Shown here piece by piece: positions 8,721 through 18,915 of a stretch of DNA of 64,000 nt. Position 1 is the first letter of the stretch; each line of letters starts with the position of its first letter. The notes under the pieces are model-generated. The model did no database searches. It worked only from the letters and a program-made list of their open reading frames with translations, and was not told where the DNA came from. Both the position numbers and the translations under genes were made by a program. The stretch lies in the NCBI RefSeq assembly GCF_022346995.1, contig NZ_JAKRNM010000001.1, positions 496,001 through 560,000 on the forward strand, read 5' to 3'. Source of the DNA: Paenibacillus sp. ACRRY (GTDB lineage Bacteria > Bacillota > Bacilli > Paenibacillales > Paenibacillaceae).

Positions 8721-9601
8721 AGTTCTTTATTAGGTTGAAACAGGCTTTCCCCCTGACGAAATTTGATTTCTTTTCGATAGTGTGAAGGGTTGTAACCTGT
8801 TACTCTCTTGAAGGTTTTGTTAAAGTGGGACAGATGCTCAAACCCGACATGTGAGGCAATGTCCTGGATTTTGCTATTGGATTGGGTAATGAGTCGCTTG
8901 GCCTGTTGAATTCGAATATGCACGACATACTCCCGAAAATGAAAGCCTGTCAGTCTGTAGAATATGCGGCTCAAGTAGGAAGAGCTGATGAAAAATTGTC
9001 TGGCCGTTTCTTCCAAAGTCAGTGGCTTCTCATAATGTTCGCGAATATAAGTAGCGACGTCGGTAACCAGGTTGTGCAGTGGGTGCTTCGTGTTATCACT
9101 CTGTGAGAGAGGTTCTGTACGTTGAAGGAGAATCATTAATTCAGCAAATAAAGTTAGAACACTTGTTTCGTAAAACGGTCGACATTCCTGACATTCCTCA
9201 ACCATACGTATCAGAAGGTTTTCTGCTTCGTTCTGCTCTCGTAGCATCAGTCGAAAAAGGTGAAAGCCGCGCTTGTTAAACCATTGCGTATCATCCTGAA
9301 GCGGGGTGGGTAGAAGTGCTGGATTATAATTAATTAGAATTCGTTCAAATTCAGCAATTTCGGAGCTTGCGGTCGCATGCATCTCATCGGATTGGATCAG
9401 AATAATCTCTCCTTTTTGAAGCGTGACCACTTGACTATCTACAAAATATATACGTTCACCTTCTTTAAGATAATACAGTTCAACGAAAGGATGACTGTGA
9501 GCCCGGGGCATAGCTGTGATGCCTGCACGTTTCATGTGCTGGATGCTGAATTGCTCGTTTGCCACATGGTATTTCGGTTGGGAAACGCTTACACTTTTCA
9601 T
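8717..9601 (-). CDS. AraC family transcriptional regulator with N-terminal cupin
   Basis: 294 residues. N-terminal AraC-type sugar-sensing cupin (about 20-110, with AHSHPFVELYYLKEG and HAT), then a double helix-turn-helix at the C-terminus (about 190-285, LTLEETARQFFISSSYLSRIF and IQDIASHVGFEHLSHFNKTFKRVTGYNP). It lies between the GH43 gene (convergent, overlapping stops) and the pectin methylesterase gene (divergent), so it probably activates one or both. AAGGAG precedes the ATG. A cre-like sequence lies in its first codons. Confidence 0.9.
   Translation of the reverse strand: MKSVSVSQPKYHVANEQFSIQHMKRAGITAMPRAHSHPFVELYYLKEGERIYFVDSQVVTLQKGEIILIQSDEMHATASSEIAEFERILINYNPALLPTPLQDDTQWFNKRGFHLFRLMLREQNEAENLLIRMVEECQECRPFYETSVLTLFAELMILLQRTEPLSQSDNTKHPLHNLVTDVATYIREHYEKPLTLEETARQFFISSSYLSRIFYRLTGFHFREYVVHIRIQQAKRLITQSNSKIQDIASHVGFEHLSHFNKTFKRVTGYNPSHYRKEIKFRQGESLFQPNKEL
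9580..9593 (-). promoter_or_regulatory. cre-like (CcpA) site in the AraC/pectinesterase divergent region
   Basis: On the minus strand the bases TGTAAGCGTTTCCC match 13 of 14 positions of TGWAARCGYTWNCW. It lies in codons 3-8 of the AraC gene and about 80 bases upstream of the pectin methylesterase start. It could be chance in coding sequence. Confidence 0.35.
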
Positions 9602-9672
9602 GGCCGCTCCTTATCACTCGGTAGTTATTACCATTATAGTTTATCTCCAAAGTAGGTTGAAAGGGGAAACGT

Positions 9673-10563
9673 ATGTTGATTACTGTATCTGCTGGACAAA
9701 ACGGAGATTATTCCAATCTCCAGGATGCTGTGGATTCGATCTCTCAAGGGCATAAATCGGAGGTTACGATTCGAATCAAACCAGGGCTCTATCAAGAGAA
9801 AGTAACCATCCCATCTGATGCTCCGCCCATTCTATTGCTCGGCGAAGATTCAGACACCACAATTATAAGCTGGTCGGATAATGCACATACACTGGATGCA
9901 GAGGGAAAACCACTCGGAACATTTCGCTCAGGGACCATAAATATATTTGCGAAGCAGTTTACTGCCGAGAATATAACGATCCAAAATGCCTCTGGACCAG
10001 GGACGGGGCAGGCTGTAGCCGCCTTTGTTGACGGAGACCATGCCGTCTTTCGCAGAGTGCGTTTTCTCGGTAACCAGGATACGTTATATACGGGCCCAGG
10101 GAAGCAGTATTATAACGATTGTTATATTGAGGGGGATGTAGATTATATTTTTGGTCCGGCTACGGCGCTCTTTGATCACTGCCAACTTCATAATAAAAGA
10201 TCAAGAGGGTACATAACGGCAGCTTCCACACCGGAAGGTACACCATTCGGATATGTCTTTTTGGATTGCCGAATTACAAGTGGTGAAGGGGTTCACGATG
10301 TGTATCTTGGGCGTCCTTGGCGTCCTTATGGGCATGTTGCTTTTCTGCGAACAGTTATGGATGGTTCCATTACAGGCGAGGGCTGGCATAATTGGGGGGA
10401 GCCTGATAGAGAGAAAACTTGTCGTTATGAGGAATACGAGAGTCGTGGCGCAGGCTCTAATCCATCGGAAAGAGTTTCTTGGTCGCGGCAACTGACATCA
10501 GCGGAGACGATGAAGTATCAGATTATAAATATTCTGGACGGATGGCATCCCGAAGGTTACTGA
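9673..10563 (+). CDS. pectin methylesterase (CE8), no signal peptide
   Basis: Removes methyl esters from galacturonate units of pectin fragments. The 296-residue right-handed beta-helix shows the CE8 landmarks: GTGQAVAAFVDGD, FLGNQDTLYTGPGKQYY (catalytic Asp), GDVDYIFGPATALF (second Asp) and LGRPWRPYG (Arg). There is no signal peptide, so it should act on imported oligosaccharides in the cytoplasm, consistent with the adjacent GH105 gene. AAAGGGGAAACGT precedes the ATG. It probably forms an operon with the GH105 gene 42 bases downstream. Confidence 0.92.
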   Translation: MLITVSAGQNGDYSNLQDAVDSISQGHKSEVTIRIKPGLYQEKVTIPSDAPPILLLGEDSDTTIISWSDNAHTLDAEGKPLGTFRSGTINIFAKQFTAENITIQNASGPGTGQAVAAFVDGDHAVFRRVRFLGNQDTLYTGPGKQYYNDCYIEGDVDYIFGPATALFDHCQLHNKRSRGYITAASTPEGTPFGYVFLDCRITSGEGVHDVYLGRPWRPYGHVAFLRTVMDGSITGEGWHNWGEPDREKTCRYEEYESRGAGSNPSERVSWSRQLTSAETMKYQIINILDGWHPEGY

Positions 10564-10605
10564 GCAGCATTACCCTTACTATTGAAATGACAGGAGGTCA
10601 CGGAG

Positions 10606-11739
10606 ATGACCAAGATAGAGGCCAAAATTGCAAGCAACGCCCGGAAAATTGCGGATACCGTTATAGGACAGTGTAATGAAAAGGGAGAGCATGAGTACGT
10701 TCTGAAACGTTGGGCTTACGTACCCGGGATGCTGTTGATGGCGATGATGCGCACTGGAAAATGGTTTGACGAACCTGCTTATACCGCGTTTGTACGGCGT
10801 CACATGGACACCTTTATTCAGAAGGACGGTTCCATTCGGACCTACTCACTGGAGGAGTACAATCTGGATCAGATTAATCAGGGGAAGAATCTGTTCTGGT
10901 TGCTCCAAGAAACAGGAGATGATCGGTATGCTGAGGCCGCTCATCTTCTCGCCGCACAGCTTATTAGTCAACCTCGAACCTCTGAAGGTGGATTCTGGCA
11001 CAAAAAGGTATATCCGTTTCAAATGTGGCTGGATGGTCTGTATATGTCTTCACCCTTTTTGGCAGAATATGCCAAGGTATTTGCACGTCCCGAATTACTG
11101 GACGAGGTGGCTCATCAGTTATTGCTGATTGAGCATAAAACTCGCGATCCTCGGACCGGTCTGCTCTACCACGGCTGGGACGAATCCCGTGAACAGGAAT
11201 GGGCAGATAGCCGCACGGGCTTGTCATCGCAATTCTGGAGTCGGGCAGTAGGCTGGTACATGATGTCACTTGTAGACTGCCTTGATCATTTCCCGATAAC
11301 GCATTCGAAGCGTGGAACCATAATTGGTATTTTCCATCGGTTGTGCCTTGCCCTGCTTCAGGTACAGGATAAAGAAACAGGACTGTGGTATCAGGTACTG
11401 GATCAAGCCGGCCGGAAGGGTAATTACTTAGAGGCGTCCGGTTCATGCATGTTTGTATATGCTTTGGCAAAAGGACTGAGGCGTGGTTATTTGGAAGCGG
11501 GATTTGAAAATGCGATGCTTAGAGGGTATAAGGGTATCGAAGAGCATCTCACGGAAGAAGATGCACATGGTATACATCTGAAACAAATATGCCATGGAGC
11601 AGGATTAAGCCTAGATCGAAATGGTTCCTACGACTATTATATTTCGGAGGAGATCGTTGAAGATGTTCCAATGGGAATGGCACCCTATCTGCTTGCTTCC
11701 CTTGAAGTGGAACGTTATGTTAACAGAAGTGAATCATGA
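10606..11739 (+). CDS. glycoside hydrolase family 105, unsaturated rhamnogalacturonyl/galacturonyl hydrolase (YteR/YesR-like)
   Basis: Cleaves the unsaturated uronic acid from the non-reducing end of oligosaccharides left by pectin or rhamnogalacturonan lyases. It has 377 residues, the usual length of an (alpha/alpha)6-barrel GH105 enzyme, with the YNLDQINQGKNLFWL block (Asp proposed catalytic in the family), the PFQMWLDGLYM block and WSRAVGWYMM. No signal peptide, so cytoplasmic. AGGAGGTCACGGAG precedes the ATG. It completes the pathway begun by the secreted PL11 lyase encoded at 24465-30848. Confidence 0.9.
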   Translation: MTKIEAKIASNARKIADTVIGQCNEKGEHEYVLKRWAYVPGMLLMAMMRTGKWFDEPAYTAFVRRHMDTFIQKDGSIRTYSLEEYNLDQINQGKNLFWLLQETGDDRYAEAAHLLAAQLISQPRTSEGGFWHKKVYPFQMWLDGLYMSSPFLAEYAKVFARPELLDEVAHQLLLIEHKTRDPRTGLLYHGWDESREQEWADSRTGLSSQFWSRAVGWYMMSLVDCLDHFPITHSKRGTIIGIFHRLCLALLQVQDKETGLWYQVLDQAGRKGNYLEASGSCMFVYALAKGLRRGYLEAGFENAMLRGYKGIEEHLTEEDAHGIHLKQICHGAGLSLDRNGSYDYYISEEIVEDVPMGMAPYLLASLEVERYVNRSES

Positions 11740-11811
11740 TGCTAGAGCAGAACATACCATGTTACAAAAGATAGTTTACCTTTTAAGACTCCTTAATCAT
11801 GACGACTATCT

Positions 11812-11848
11812 AAAAAGAGGCCTCTCCAAATTGGAAAGGTCTCTTTGT
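11812..11848. terminator. bidirectional terminator between the GH105 and YtdP-like genes
   Basis: The 10-bp stem AAAGAGGCCT/AGGTCTCTTT sits between two convergent genes, with A and T runs on both sides, so it can end both transcripts. Confidence 0.65.
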
Positions 11849-11872
11849 CGGTTATTGATTGACCGGTATAAT

Positions 11873-14176
11873 TTAAGGTTTGCTTTTTGCGGTAGAGATT
11901 TGATTATTTTCCAAGGTTGTTGCGCCGGCGCGATTTCGATATTCACCGGGAGTCATATCATTTAACTGTTTGAATCGGCGGATGAAGCTTGACACGTTGT
12001 AATACCCAACTTCCTCCGCTACGGATGATAGCGGTTTCAAAGTTGTGGTCAGTAAATGCTGAGCTTTCTTCATCCGTAATTCGGTCACATACTCAAGTGG
12101 GGTCTGACCGGTCTGTTCCTTAAACAATTGACTCAGATTGGGCAAAGCCATGCCAAATGTCTCTGACATTCCCTGAAGAGAAAATTCACATTGGTCAAAA
12201 TGCTCCTCAATGTATTGGGTGATCAAGTTGAGGGATCGGGACGCTGGTTCTTTTGCAGATGTTTCCTTATTCAGTCTCTCAAACGCGAGGGATAAATCCT
12301 GACTGATAGATTGAATCAATTGCTCGAATTCATCGATTGTCTCCAGACGCTCCAGTACAAATATATCGGGATATTGGGCGGAGTGTTGCTCGCTCATCCC
12401 CAGTCCAATCCATATCTCATTAACGGAACGAATAATATCGTAGCACAAACTACGGGCAATAATTAAAGGTACCTGCTTTTGCCGGATAAAATCAGTAATA
12501 TTCGAGAGAGCACTTTGAATCTTATCCATCTTGCCTTTACGAACAGCCCGCTGCAGGCTCTCCATCTCTGCGTGGGGATAGGACTCTTGGTGATTGAAGC
12601 TCATCGGAATATCGTGATACCGAATAACCCGGTTAACACCTTGAATGAATCGATAATCCATGGCTGTCTGCGCTTCAAGATAGGAACGGGGACTTTCTGA
12701 AACCAAGGTTCGGGTACCGACACCAAGAGTTACCGTCCCGCCTAATAATTCATGTAATCGTTCTTGGAATTGATCCATACAGGCAGGCGTGTCATCAGTA
12801 ATAGTTTCTTGAATAAGCAGGAGGAATACATAACGACCCGTCTCAAAATGCTCAATTCCCAAAATGGGATGAGGACCGGGATAGCTTTGTTCCATTTCCT
12901 GAACGGTATGATTATTCATGGAATGTACATGCTCGGCAGTTTCAATAATGATAACCTGGGTTTGTGCCTCGTCGGTCAGTTCTACAATGTTGCTATCATA
13001 TTCAGTGATTTCTGATAAGGATTGAATTTCACCCTTTAGCAGCGCGAAAACCATCTGTTTTTTGACAGCGGATGAGTGATTTTTAACACGGTTATCGAGA
13101 TCTTTATTTTGATTGGCCAGGCTGGTTAACGTATAACGAACGGTTTCAAGTTCATTCAATGATTTCATCTTTTGAGGGAATAAACGATGGCTTTCCTTGC
13201 GCAGCAAATGGATGGGTCTATAATTGGAACGCATGCTTACATAAATGATGCCTCCGCCGACAATCAAAATGGCTATTATTCCGTAGGTCAGCCAGTTTTG
13301 GGCATGATTCACTTTATCCATTACGACATGGATCGGAAGCAAACTTGCATATTTCCATCCAGACTGCTTGGATTCCATGAGGAAAAGATAGTAATTGGTT
13401 CCCTCCAGTGTAATCTCCTGATAAGGAGCGTGATTACCTTCCGTAATAAGCTTCGATAAGGCTAAACGGGAGGGGCTGCCTTCTTTTGCAATAGAAGTAA
13501 CGAGCTGATTATTCTGGTCAAAGATCCACATGGATCCTTCAGCTTTTTCATATGTGGACATTAATTGATGAATGGATCTTTCATTGATCAAATACACTAT
13601 GGTTCCGTAAGGTTTAGCTTGATTCGGAAACATCGGTTGAATCATTCTCAGATAGCGTTCATCCGATTTTTCATCATAACCTGGTGAGAGCAGGGAAGCT
13701 GTCCTGGATTCCTGCAAATCGGTAATCATGGATGATGCGGGCCAATCTTCAAATTGATAAATTTGATTGGAGATCATCGGCAATGAATAGACACCGCTGC
13801 TTGTAAAAACAGCAGGGTCCGACTTGAAATATACCCAGATTTCATGAATAAACGGGCTCATTCGTTGGTAACGTTTTAACTCCCGTGTGATTCCCCAAGC
13901 TTTATAACCCCATTGCTCTGAAATTCGATAAGGGTACAAACTGTTATCTTCAATTAGCATTTGCCTCGTGGTATCTTCGATCCTACCTAATTGCTCGTCC
14001 ATGGATTCACGCATGTTATCCAGCGTATTCAGATTGCCGGCAATCACTTCCTCCTCCAGTTGGCTCACGAAGAAACTATAGACCAACATCGCAATCAGGG
14101 TGATGGGAAGCAGAAGAAGGATGATGTAGGACAACAGGTATTTTATGAAGATTTTATAGGAATGGTTGTCGGTCAT
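11873..14176 (-). CDS. large membrane-bound AraC family regulator (YtdP-like)
   Basis: About 767 residues. A transmembrane segment near the N-terminus (YIILLLLPITLIAMLVYSFF), an extracellular sensor region of about 250 residues, a second transmembrane segment (about 283-305, LTYGIIAILIVGGGIIYVS), a long cytoplasmic linker, and a C-terminal AraC double helix-turn-helix (about 655-750, FSLQGMSETFGMALPNLSQLFKEQTGQTP). This architecture matches Bacillus YtdP/YesS, which control rhamnogalacturonan genes. I chose the ATG at 14176, which has AGGGGGG 10 bases upstream; an in-frame ATG at 14218 would add 14 residues and is possible. It is divergent from GH95 and the transporter genes and convergent with GH105, so these are its likely targets. 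Confidence 0.88.
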   Translation of the reverse strand: MTDNHSYKIFIKYLLSYIILLLLPITLIAMLVYSFFVSQLEEEVIAGNLNTLDNMRESMDEQLGRIEDTTRQMLIEDNSLYPYRISEQWGYKAWGITRELKRYQRMSPFIHEIWVYFKSDPAVFTSSGVYSLPMISNQIYQFEDWPASSMITDLQESRTASLLSPGYDEKSDERYLRMIQPMFPNQAKPYGTIVYLINERSIHQLMSTYEKAEGSMWIFDQNNQLVTSIAKEGSPSRLALSKLITEGNHAPYQEITLEGTNYYLFLMESKQSGWKYASLLPIHVVMDKVNHAQNWLTYGIIAILIVGGGIIYVSMRSNYRPIHLLRKESHRLFPQKMKSLNELETVRYTLTSLANQNKDLDNRVKNHSSAVKKQMVFALLKGEIQSLSEITEYDSNIVELTDEAQTQVIIIETAEHVHSMNNHTVQEMEQSYPGPHPILGIEHFETGRYVFLLLIQETITDDTPACMDQFQERLHELLGGTVTLGVGTRTLVSESPRSYLEAQTAMDYRFIQGVNRVIRYHDIPMSFNHQESYPHAEMESLQRAVRKGKMDKIQSALSNITDFIRQKQVPLIIARSLCYDIIRSVNEIWIGLGMSEQHSAQYPDIFVLERLETIDEFEQLIQSISQDLSLAFERLNKETSAKEPASRSLNLITQYIEEHFDQCEFSLQGMSETFGMALPNLSQLFKEQTGQTPLEYVTELRMKKAQHLLTTTLKPLSSVAEEVGYYNVSSFIRRFKQLNDMTPGEYRNRAGATTLENNQISTAKSKP

Positions 14177-14385
14177 CTCGTTTAGCCCCCCTGAAAGAGT
14201 ATTGGTTCGCTCGTTCATTTTTTAGCAAACTTCCCTGGCGAAGCTCGTATAGCACGCGAGCATGTTAGTGACAAGCAAGGTGATTAGCATTATTTTAGAT
14301 GATTCCATTCCATACATCTACCTTTTTTTCCTTTTTCATTCAGAATGGTAATGGCAGCGATGGTTGGCAGGCAAATATTCAGGAT

Positions 14386-14414
14386 TTGATATAACCAATT
14401 AGTTTGATTATAGA
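14386..14414 (+). promoter_or_regulatory. possible sigma-A promoter for the GH95 operon
   Basis: TTGATA (14386-14391), a 17-base spacer and TATAGA (14409-14414), about 200 bases upstream of the GH95 start. The rest of the 14219-14613 gap shows no gene. Confidence 0.4.
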
Positions 14415-14613
14415 GCTGAAAAGTTATATTTAGTGGATTTCAGATAAATTGCTTATAAATAAAGCACATAAATTTTGTACATTGTAAGCCTTTTCAAGAC
14501 TGTGATAAGGTCGTTTTGCATTAAAGGTTTAAGCGGATTAGGCAGGGAAACCTGCTTCAATTCAATTCCGCGAGTTTTTCCTTTGCTAAACAACAAATAA
14601 AGAGGTGAAGTGA

Positions 14614-16932
14614 ATGAGATTAAGATCTGAATCCTTGATGTGGTACGATACTCCAGCTCGTAACTGGGAGGAAGCACTACCCATCGGAAACGGAAGGTTA
14701 GGTGGAATGGTTTTTGGAAACATCAAGCAGGAACAAATCCAGTTTAATGAGGATTCGATATGGTCTGGTGGACCCAGAAATCGGAATAACCCGGATGCCA
14801 AGGAACATCTGCCTCATATACGGCAGCTCTTGTTCGACGGTAAATTAAAGGAAGCTCATGAACTCGCGGAAGCAGCTCTTTCCGGTACGCCATGCAGCCA
14901 AAGGCACTATATGACAGCCGGTGACTTGATAATTCGTATGAATCATACGGTAGATCCGGTGGATTCCGCAGATTACAGGAGAGAACTGAATCTGGAGCAG
15001 GCGATTGTTCGTACGGAATATGTGTATGAAGGCGTCAGGTTCCGCAGAGAAGTATTTTGCAGCTACCCTGCGCAGGTCATGGTGATTCGGCTGGATGCGG
15101 ATCGTCCAGGGAGTTTGAGCTTCATGGCGAGATTCGAACGAAAAAAGGGCCGGCATATGGAACTGTCTTATCGAAAAGGTGAAGATACCATCATAATGTC
15201 CAATCCATGCGGAGGAGTTAACGAAGCGTCATATACGGCCGTGGTAAAAGCCGTTGCCTCAGGGGGGACTGTTCAGGCGATTGGGGAGCATTTGAAAGTA
15301 CAAGGGGCGAACCAAGTAACCTTATTTCTGTCCGTGGCTTCCGGCTTCCGGTACGATAAACCAGAACGGCAAGCCTGTGAATGGGTTGACCAAGCAGCTG
15401 TCCAAACGTATGAAAAGTTAAAGAATGAACATGTGCTTGATTACCAACAGTTGTTTCAACGGGTCAAGCTGGAGCTTGCGGACCTTTCGGAAAATGATCA
15501 TCATCTATTGCCTGCTTCAAAGCGGCTTGAGCTTGTACAAAAAGGAGCCGAAGATTCCGGGCTAAATACACTATACTTCCACTTTGGAAGGTATCTTCTT
15601 ATTTCATCGAGCAGGCCTGGCGCTCTTCCGGCCAATTTGCAAGGAATATGGAATGACTCCATGACACCGCCGTGGGACAGCAAATACACAATTAATATCA
15701 ATACCCAGATGAATTACTGGCCCGCTGAGACGTGTAATCTGGCAGAATGCCATGAGCCTTTAATTGAACTGGTCGAACGGATGAAGGTCAACGGGAAAGT
15801 GACCGCACAAATGATGTACGATTGCAGAGGTTTCGTCGCCCACCACAATACGGATCTCTGGGCAGACACCGCTCCCCAGGATATTTATGCTGCAGCAACT
15901 CAGTGGGTCATGGGCGGGGCATGGCTTACGCTCCACCTATGGGAACACTATCAATTTTATCCGGATAAGGTTTTCTTGGAACGAGCATATGACACAATGA
16001 GGGAAGCGGCGTTGTTTTTTGTGGACTTTCTTGTTCAAAGTCCTGAAGGCTATCTGGTCACCAATCCTTCTGTTTCACCCGAGAACCGTTATAAGTTACC
16101 GAGTGGGGAAGCAGGAACATTATGTTATGGTCCCACGATGGACACGCAAATTATTGAGGAATTATTCAGGGCATGCGTGGAAGCGAGCCTTGTGTTGAAC
16201 GTTGATCAAGATCTCCGGGAGCAATGGGAGAAAATGATCAAACAATTGCCACCTATGAAAATTGGCAAGCATGGACAGCTGCAAGAATGGCTGGTGGATT
16301 ATGACGAAACAGATGCGGGCCATCGTCATATCTCCCATTTGTTTGGACTTCATCCCGGTTCAACCATCAGTCCTGACCTGACGCCAGAGCTGGCAGAAGG
16401 TGCGAAAACGACACTGATTCGGCGGTTGGAAAATGGGGGAGGGCATACGGGCTGGAGTAGAGCCTGGATCATTAACTTCTGGGCAAGGCTGCTGAATGGA
16501 GAGCAGGCCTATGAGCATACACAACAACTTCTTCGGCAATCAACCCTGCCCAATTTATTTGATAACCATCCTCCGTTCCAGATCGATGGTAATTTTGGTG
16601 GTATTGCAGGCATTGCGGAAATGCTGCTGCAAAGTCATTTAAATTACATTCAGTTTCTCCCGGCCCTTCCAGCTGTATGGCCAGCGGGTAGTGTGACCGG
16701 CCTGCGGGCCAGAGGAGGATTCGTCATTGACATGACATGGGCTGACCAACAAATGAAGACAGCGTCCGTACGCTCTGAGATTGGAGGACGCATCCGTTTG
16801 TTCTCGCAGCATCCTATCCATGTAACTACCGCGGACGGGCAGCCGGTAGCTACAGATCGTAAGGGGAATATTACCGAATTCACTACAGCCGCAAATACCG
16901 TATATACATTGGCCTCTGCAGGTGAAATATAA
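14614..16932 (+). CDS. glycoside hydrolase family 95 (alpha-L-fucosidase / alpha-L-galactosidase)
   Basis: 772 residues. The N-terminal beta-sandwich opens with [21 protein letters not shown], the typical GH95 start; the (alpha/alpha)6 barrel carries [58 protein letters not shown] and [17 protein letters not shown], all family landmarks. No signal peptide, so intracellular. It probably removes terminal L-fucose or L-galactose from xyloglucan or rhamnogalacturonan side chains taken up by the transporter genes downstream. AGAGGTGAAGTGA precedes the ATG. Confidence 0.9.
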   Translation: MRLRSESLMWYDTPARNWEEALPIGNGRLGGMVFGNIKQEQIQFNEDSIWSGGPRNRNNPDAKEHLPHIRQLLFDGKLKEAHELAEAALSGTPCSQRHYMTAGDLIIRMNHTVDPVDSADYRRELNLEQAIVRTEYVYEGVRFRREVFCSYPAQVMVIRLDADRPGSLSFMARFERKKGRHMELSYRKGEDTIIMSNPCGGVNEASYTAVVKAVASGGTVQAIGEHLKVQGANQVTLFLSVASGFRYDKPERQACEWVDQAAVQTYEKLKNEHVLDYQQLFQRVKLELADLSENDHHLLPASKRLELVQKGAEDSGLNTLYFHFGRYLLISSSRPGALPANLQGIWNDSMTPPWDSKYTININTQMNYWPAETCNLAECHEPLIELVERMKVNGKVTAQMMYDCRGFVAHHNTDLWADTAPQDIYAAATQWVMGGAWLTLHLWEHYQFYPDKVFLERAYDTMREAALFFVDFLVQSPEGYLVTNPSVSPENRYKLPSGEAGTLCYGPTMDTQIIEELFRACVEASLVLNVDQDLREQWEKMIKQLPPMKIGKHGQLQEWLVDYDETDAGHRHISHLFGLHPGSTISPDLTPELAEGAKTTLIRRLENGGGHTGWSRAWIINFWARLLNGEQAYEHTQQLLRQSTLPNLFDNHPPFQIDGNFGGIAGIAEMLLQSHLNYIQFLPALPAVWPAGSVTGLRARGGFVIDMTWADQQMKTASVRSEIGGRIRLFSQHPIHVTTADGQPVATDRKGNITEFTTAANTVYTLASAGEI

Positions 16933-16956
16933 AAATTGTATATAATTATTGAATAT

Positions 16957-16970
16957 TGTAAACGCTTTCC
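16957..16970 (+). promoter_or_regulatory. cre-like (CcpA) site before the first CUT1 transporter
   Basis: TGTAAACGCTTTCC matches 13 of 14 positions of TGWAARCGYTWNCW. A possible promoter overlaps it: TTGTAA (16956-16961), 18 bases, TATATT (16980-16985). This suggests the permease-permease-lipoprotein genes have their own carbon-repressed promoter in addition to read-through from GH95. Confidence 0.55.
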
Positions 16971-17027
16971 TTCTGGTGATATATTCGGCGTGCAACATTA
17001 TACATCCACCCATAAGGAGGTGACACT

Positions 17028-17987
17028 GTGAAATTGGCTATGAAACAGAATAGGAAGTTCGGGAATCGGGGTATGGGCGAATATTTTAATATGCTGGGTA
17101 AGGACTTCCAGAAGCATAAGATTGTTTACTTTCTGGGACTGTTCGGGATTAGCTATTACATCATTTTTAGCTATATACCGATGTATGGCGTTAGCATCGC
17201 TTTTAAAAATTACTCACCGGTCAAAGGCATTTTGGGAAGCGAGTGGATCGGTTTTCAGAACTTTGTAGATTTCTTCCAAAGCTTTTACTTTTGGAGGTTA
17301 CTGCGGAATACGCTGATCATCAGCATTTACGAGCTGCTCATTGCTTTTCCTGCGCCCATTATTTTAGCTCTGCTGTTAAATGAGGTAAGGCATACCTTTT
17401 TCAAACGGTTGACACAGACGATCACGTATCTGCCACACTTCGTGTCTATTGTTGTAATTAGTGGCATGATTGTAGACTTCTCAAGAAAAGCGGGATTGTT
17501 TAACATCATATTGAGCTGGTTTGGTGTTGAAGCACAAAATTTATTGCTGGATCCATCCCTATTTAGAACCATATTTGTAGGTTCGGGAATATGGCAGGGT
17601 ATCGGCTGGGGATCCATTATTTACCTCGCTGCATTATCAGCCATTGATACTCAGCTGTACGATGCAGCCACAGTGGACGGCGCGAACCGGTGGAAGCAAA
17701 TGCTGCATGTAACGTTACCGGGCATCATGCCAACGATCGTTATACTGCTGATTCTGCGCATTGGTGGCATCATGGATGTCGGTTTTGAGAAGGTAATCCT
17801 GTTGTATAATCCTCAAACCTACGAAACGGCAGATGTCATCTCCAGTTTTGTATACAGGCGTGGACTTCTGGAGGCGAATTACAGCTACAGCACCGCTGTC
17901 AGCTTGTTTAATTCCGTCATTAACTTCATTCTTCTGATTCTGGCAAACCGGATTAGTCGGAAAATCAATGATACGAGTCTATGGTAG
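17028..17987 (+). CDS. CUT1 sugar ABC transporter permease (LplB/YteP-like)
   Basis: First membrane subunit of an oligosaccharide importer, 319 residues with about six transmembrane segments. The family features are YIPMYGVSIAFKNYSPVKGI and the EAA-loop region YDAATVDGANRWKQMLHVTLPGI. GGAGGTGACACT precedes a GTG start. Position between GH95 and a second permease suggests uptake of rhamnogalacturonan- or fucose-containing oligosaccharides. No ATPase gene is nearby, so a shared MsmX-type ATPase is expected. Confidence 0.9.
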   Translation: MKLAMKQNRKFGNRGMGEYFNMLGKDFQKHKIVYFLGLFGISYYIIFSYIPMYGVSIAFKNYSPVKGILGSEWIGFQNFVDFFQSFYFWRLLRNTLIISIYELLIAFPAPIILALLLNEVRHTFFKRLTQTITYLPHFVSIVVISGMIVDFSRKAGLFNIILSWFGVEAQNLLLDPSLFRTIFVGSGIWQGIGWGSIIYLAALSAIDTQLYDAATVDGANRWKQMLHVTLPGIMPTIVILLILRIGGIMDVGFEKVILLYNPQTYETADVISSFVYRRGLLEANYSYSTAVSLFNSVINFILLILANRISRKINDTSLW

Positions 17988-18002
17988 AGGAGGATACCTG
18001 GC

Positions 18003-18881
18003 ATGATAAAACGCAGCTTGGGCGATAAAATATTTGACACATTAAACATTGTGTTTTTGACAGGGCTGATGATCATTACTCTCTATCCTTTTCTCTATGT
18101 GATCTTTGCATCGCTCAGTGTGCCGTCAGAATTGGTCAAACACAGCGGCCTTCTCCTGTGGCCTAAAGGGTTCTATCCAGAAGCCTACAAATTAGTGCTC
18201 AAAAACCCGATGATCATCTCCGGCTATAAGAACACCCTGTTTTATGTAGTGGTTGGAACCACGCTAAACGTGTTTTTTACGGCGTTGTTTGCTTTTGTTT
18301 TATCACGAAGAGATATGTATTGGAAAAAGTATATGATGATGATGGTTGTCTTCACCATGTTTTTCAGCGGCGGTCTCATTCCTGGCTATATTTTGGTGAA
18401 AAACCTGGGGATGCTCGATACGCGCTGGGCTCTTATCATTCCCGGATTGATCGCCACCTGGAACCTCATTATTATGAGAACTTCATTTCAGGCTATCCCG
18501 GTTGAGCTTGAAGAGGCGGCAAAGATTGATGGAGCATCCGATTTCCGAATTTTTGCCCAGATCATCTTACCTCTATCGGTTCCTGTACTTGCCGTGATGG
18601 CATTGTTCTACGGCGTAGGTCATTGGAACTCATGGACAGGGGCTCTAATTTATTTGCGGGATCGGGAGCTGTTTCCGCTGCAGCTGGTTCTGCGGGAGAT
18701 TCTCATTGAGAACAGCACGACGGACACAACCAACCTGTCCACTGCGACGGGAGATCCATTCCTAGGAGAAGTGGTTAAGTACGCTACTATAATCGTGGCT
18801 ACGTTGCCTATTCTGGTGCTGTATCCATTTATCCAGAAATACTTCACAAAAGGTGTCATGATAGGAGCCCTGAAGGGCTGA
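18003..18881 (+). CDS. CUT1 sugar ABC transporter permease (LplC/YtcP-like)
   Basis: Second membrane subunit, 292 residues with about six transmembrane segments, the EAA loop ELEEAAKIDGASDFRIFAQIILP and the C-terminal YPFIQKYFTKGVMIGALKG signature of YtcP/LplC proteins. AGAGGAGGATACCTGGC precedes the ATG; the gap to the preceding gene is only 15 bases. Confidence 0.9.
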   Translation: MIKRSLGDKIFDTLNIVFLTGLMIITLYPFLYVIFASLSVPSELVKHSGLLLWPKGFYPEAYKLVLKNPMIISGYKNTLFYVVVGTTLNVFFTALFAFVLSRRDMYWKKYMMMMVVFTMFFSGGLIPGYILVKNLGMLDTRWALIIPGLIATWNLIIMRTSFQAIPVELEEAAKIDGASDFRIFAQIILPLSVPVLAVMALFYGVGHWNSWTGALIYLRDRELFPLQLVLREILIENSTTDTTNLSTATGDPFLGEVVKYATIIVATLPILVLYPFIQKYFTKGVMIGALKG

Positions 18882-18915
18882 GTACCTTATACTAGCTGAA
18901 TAATGGGGGATGAGT

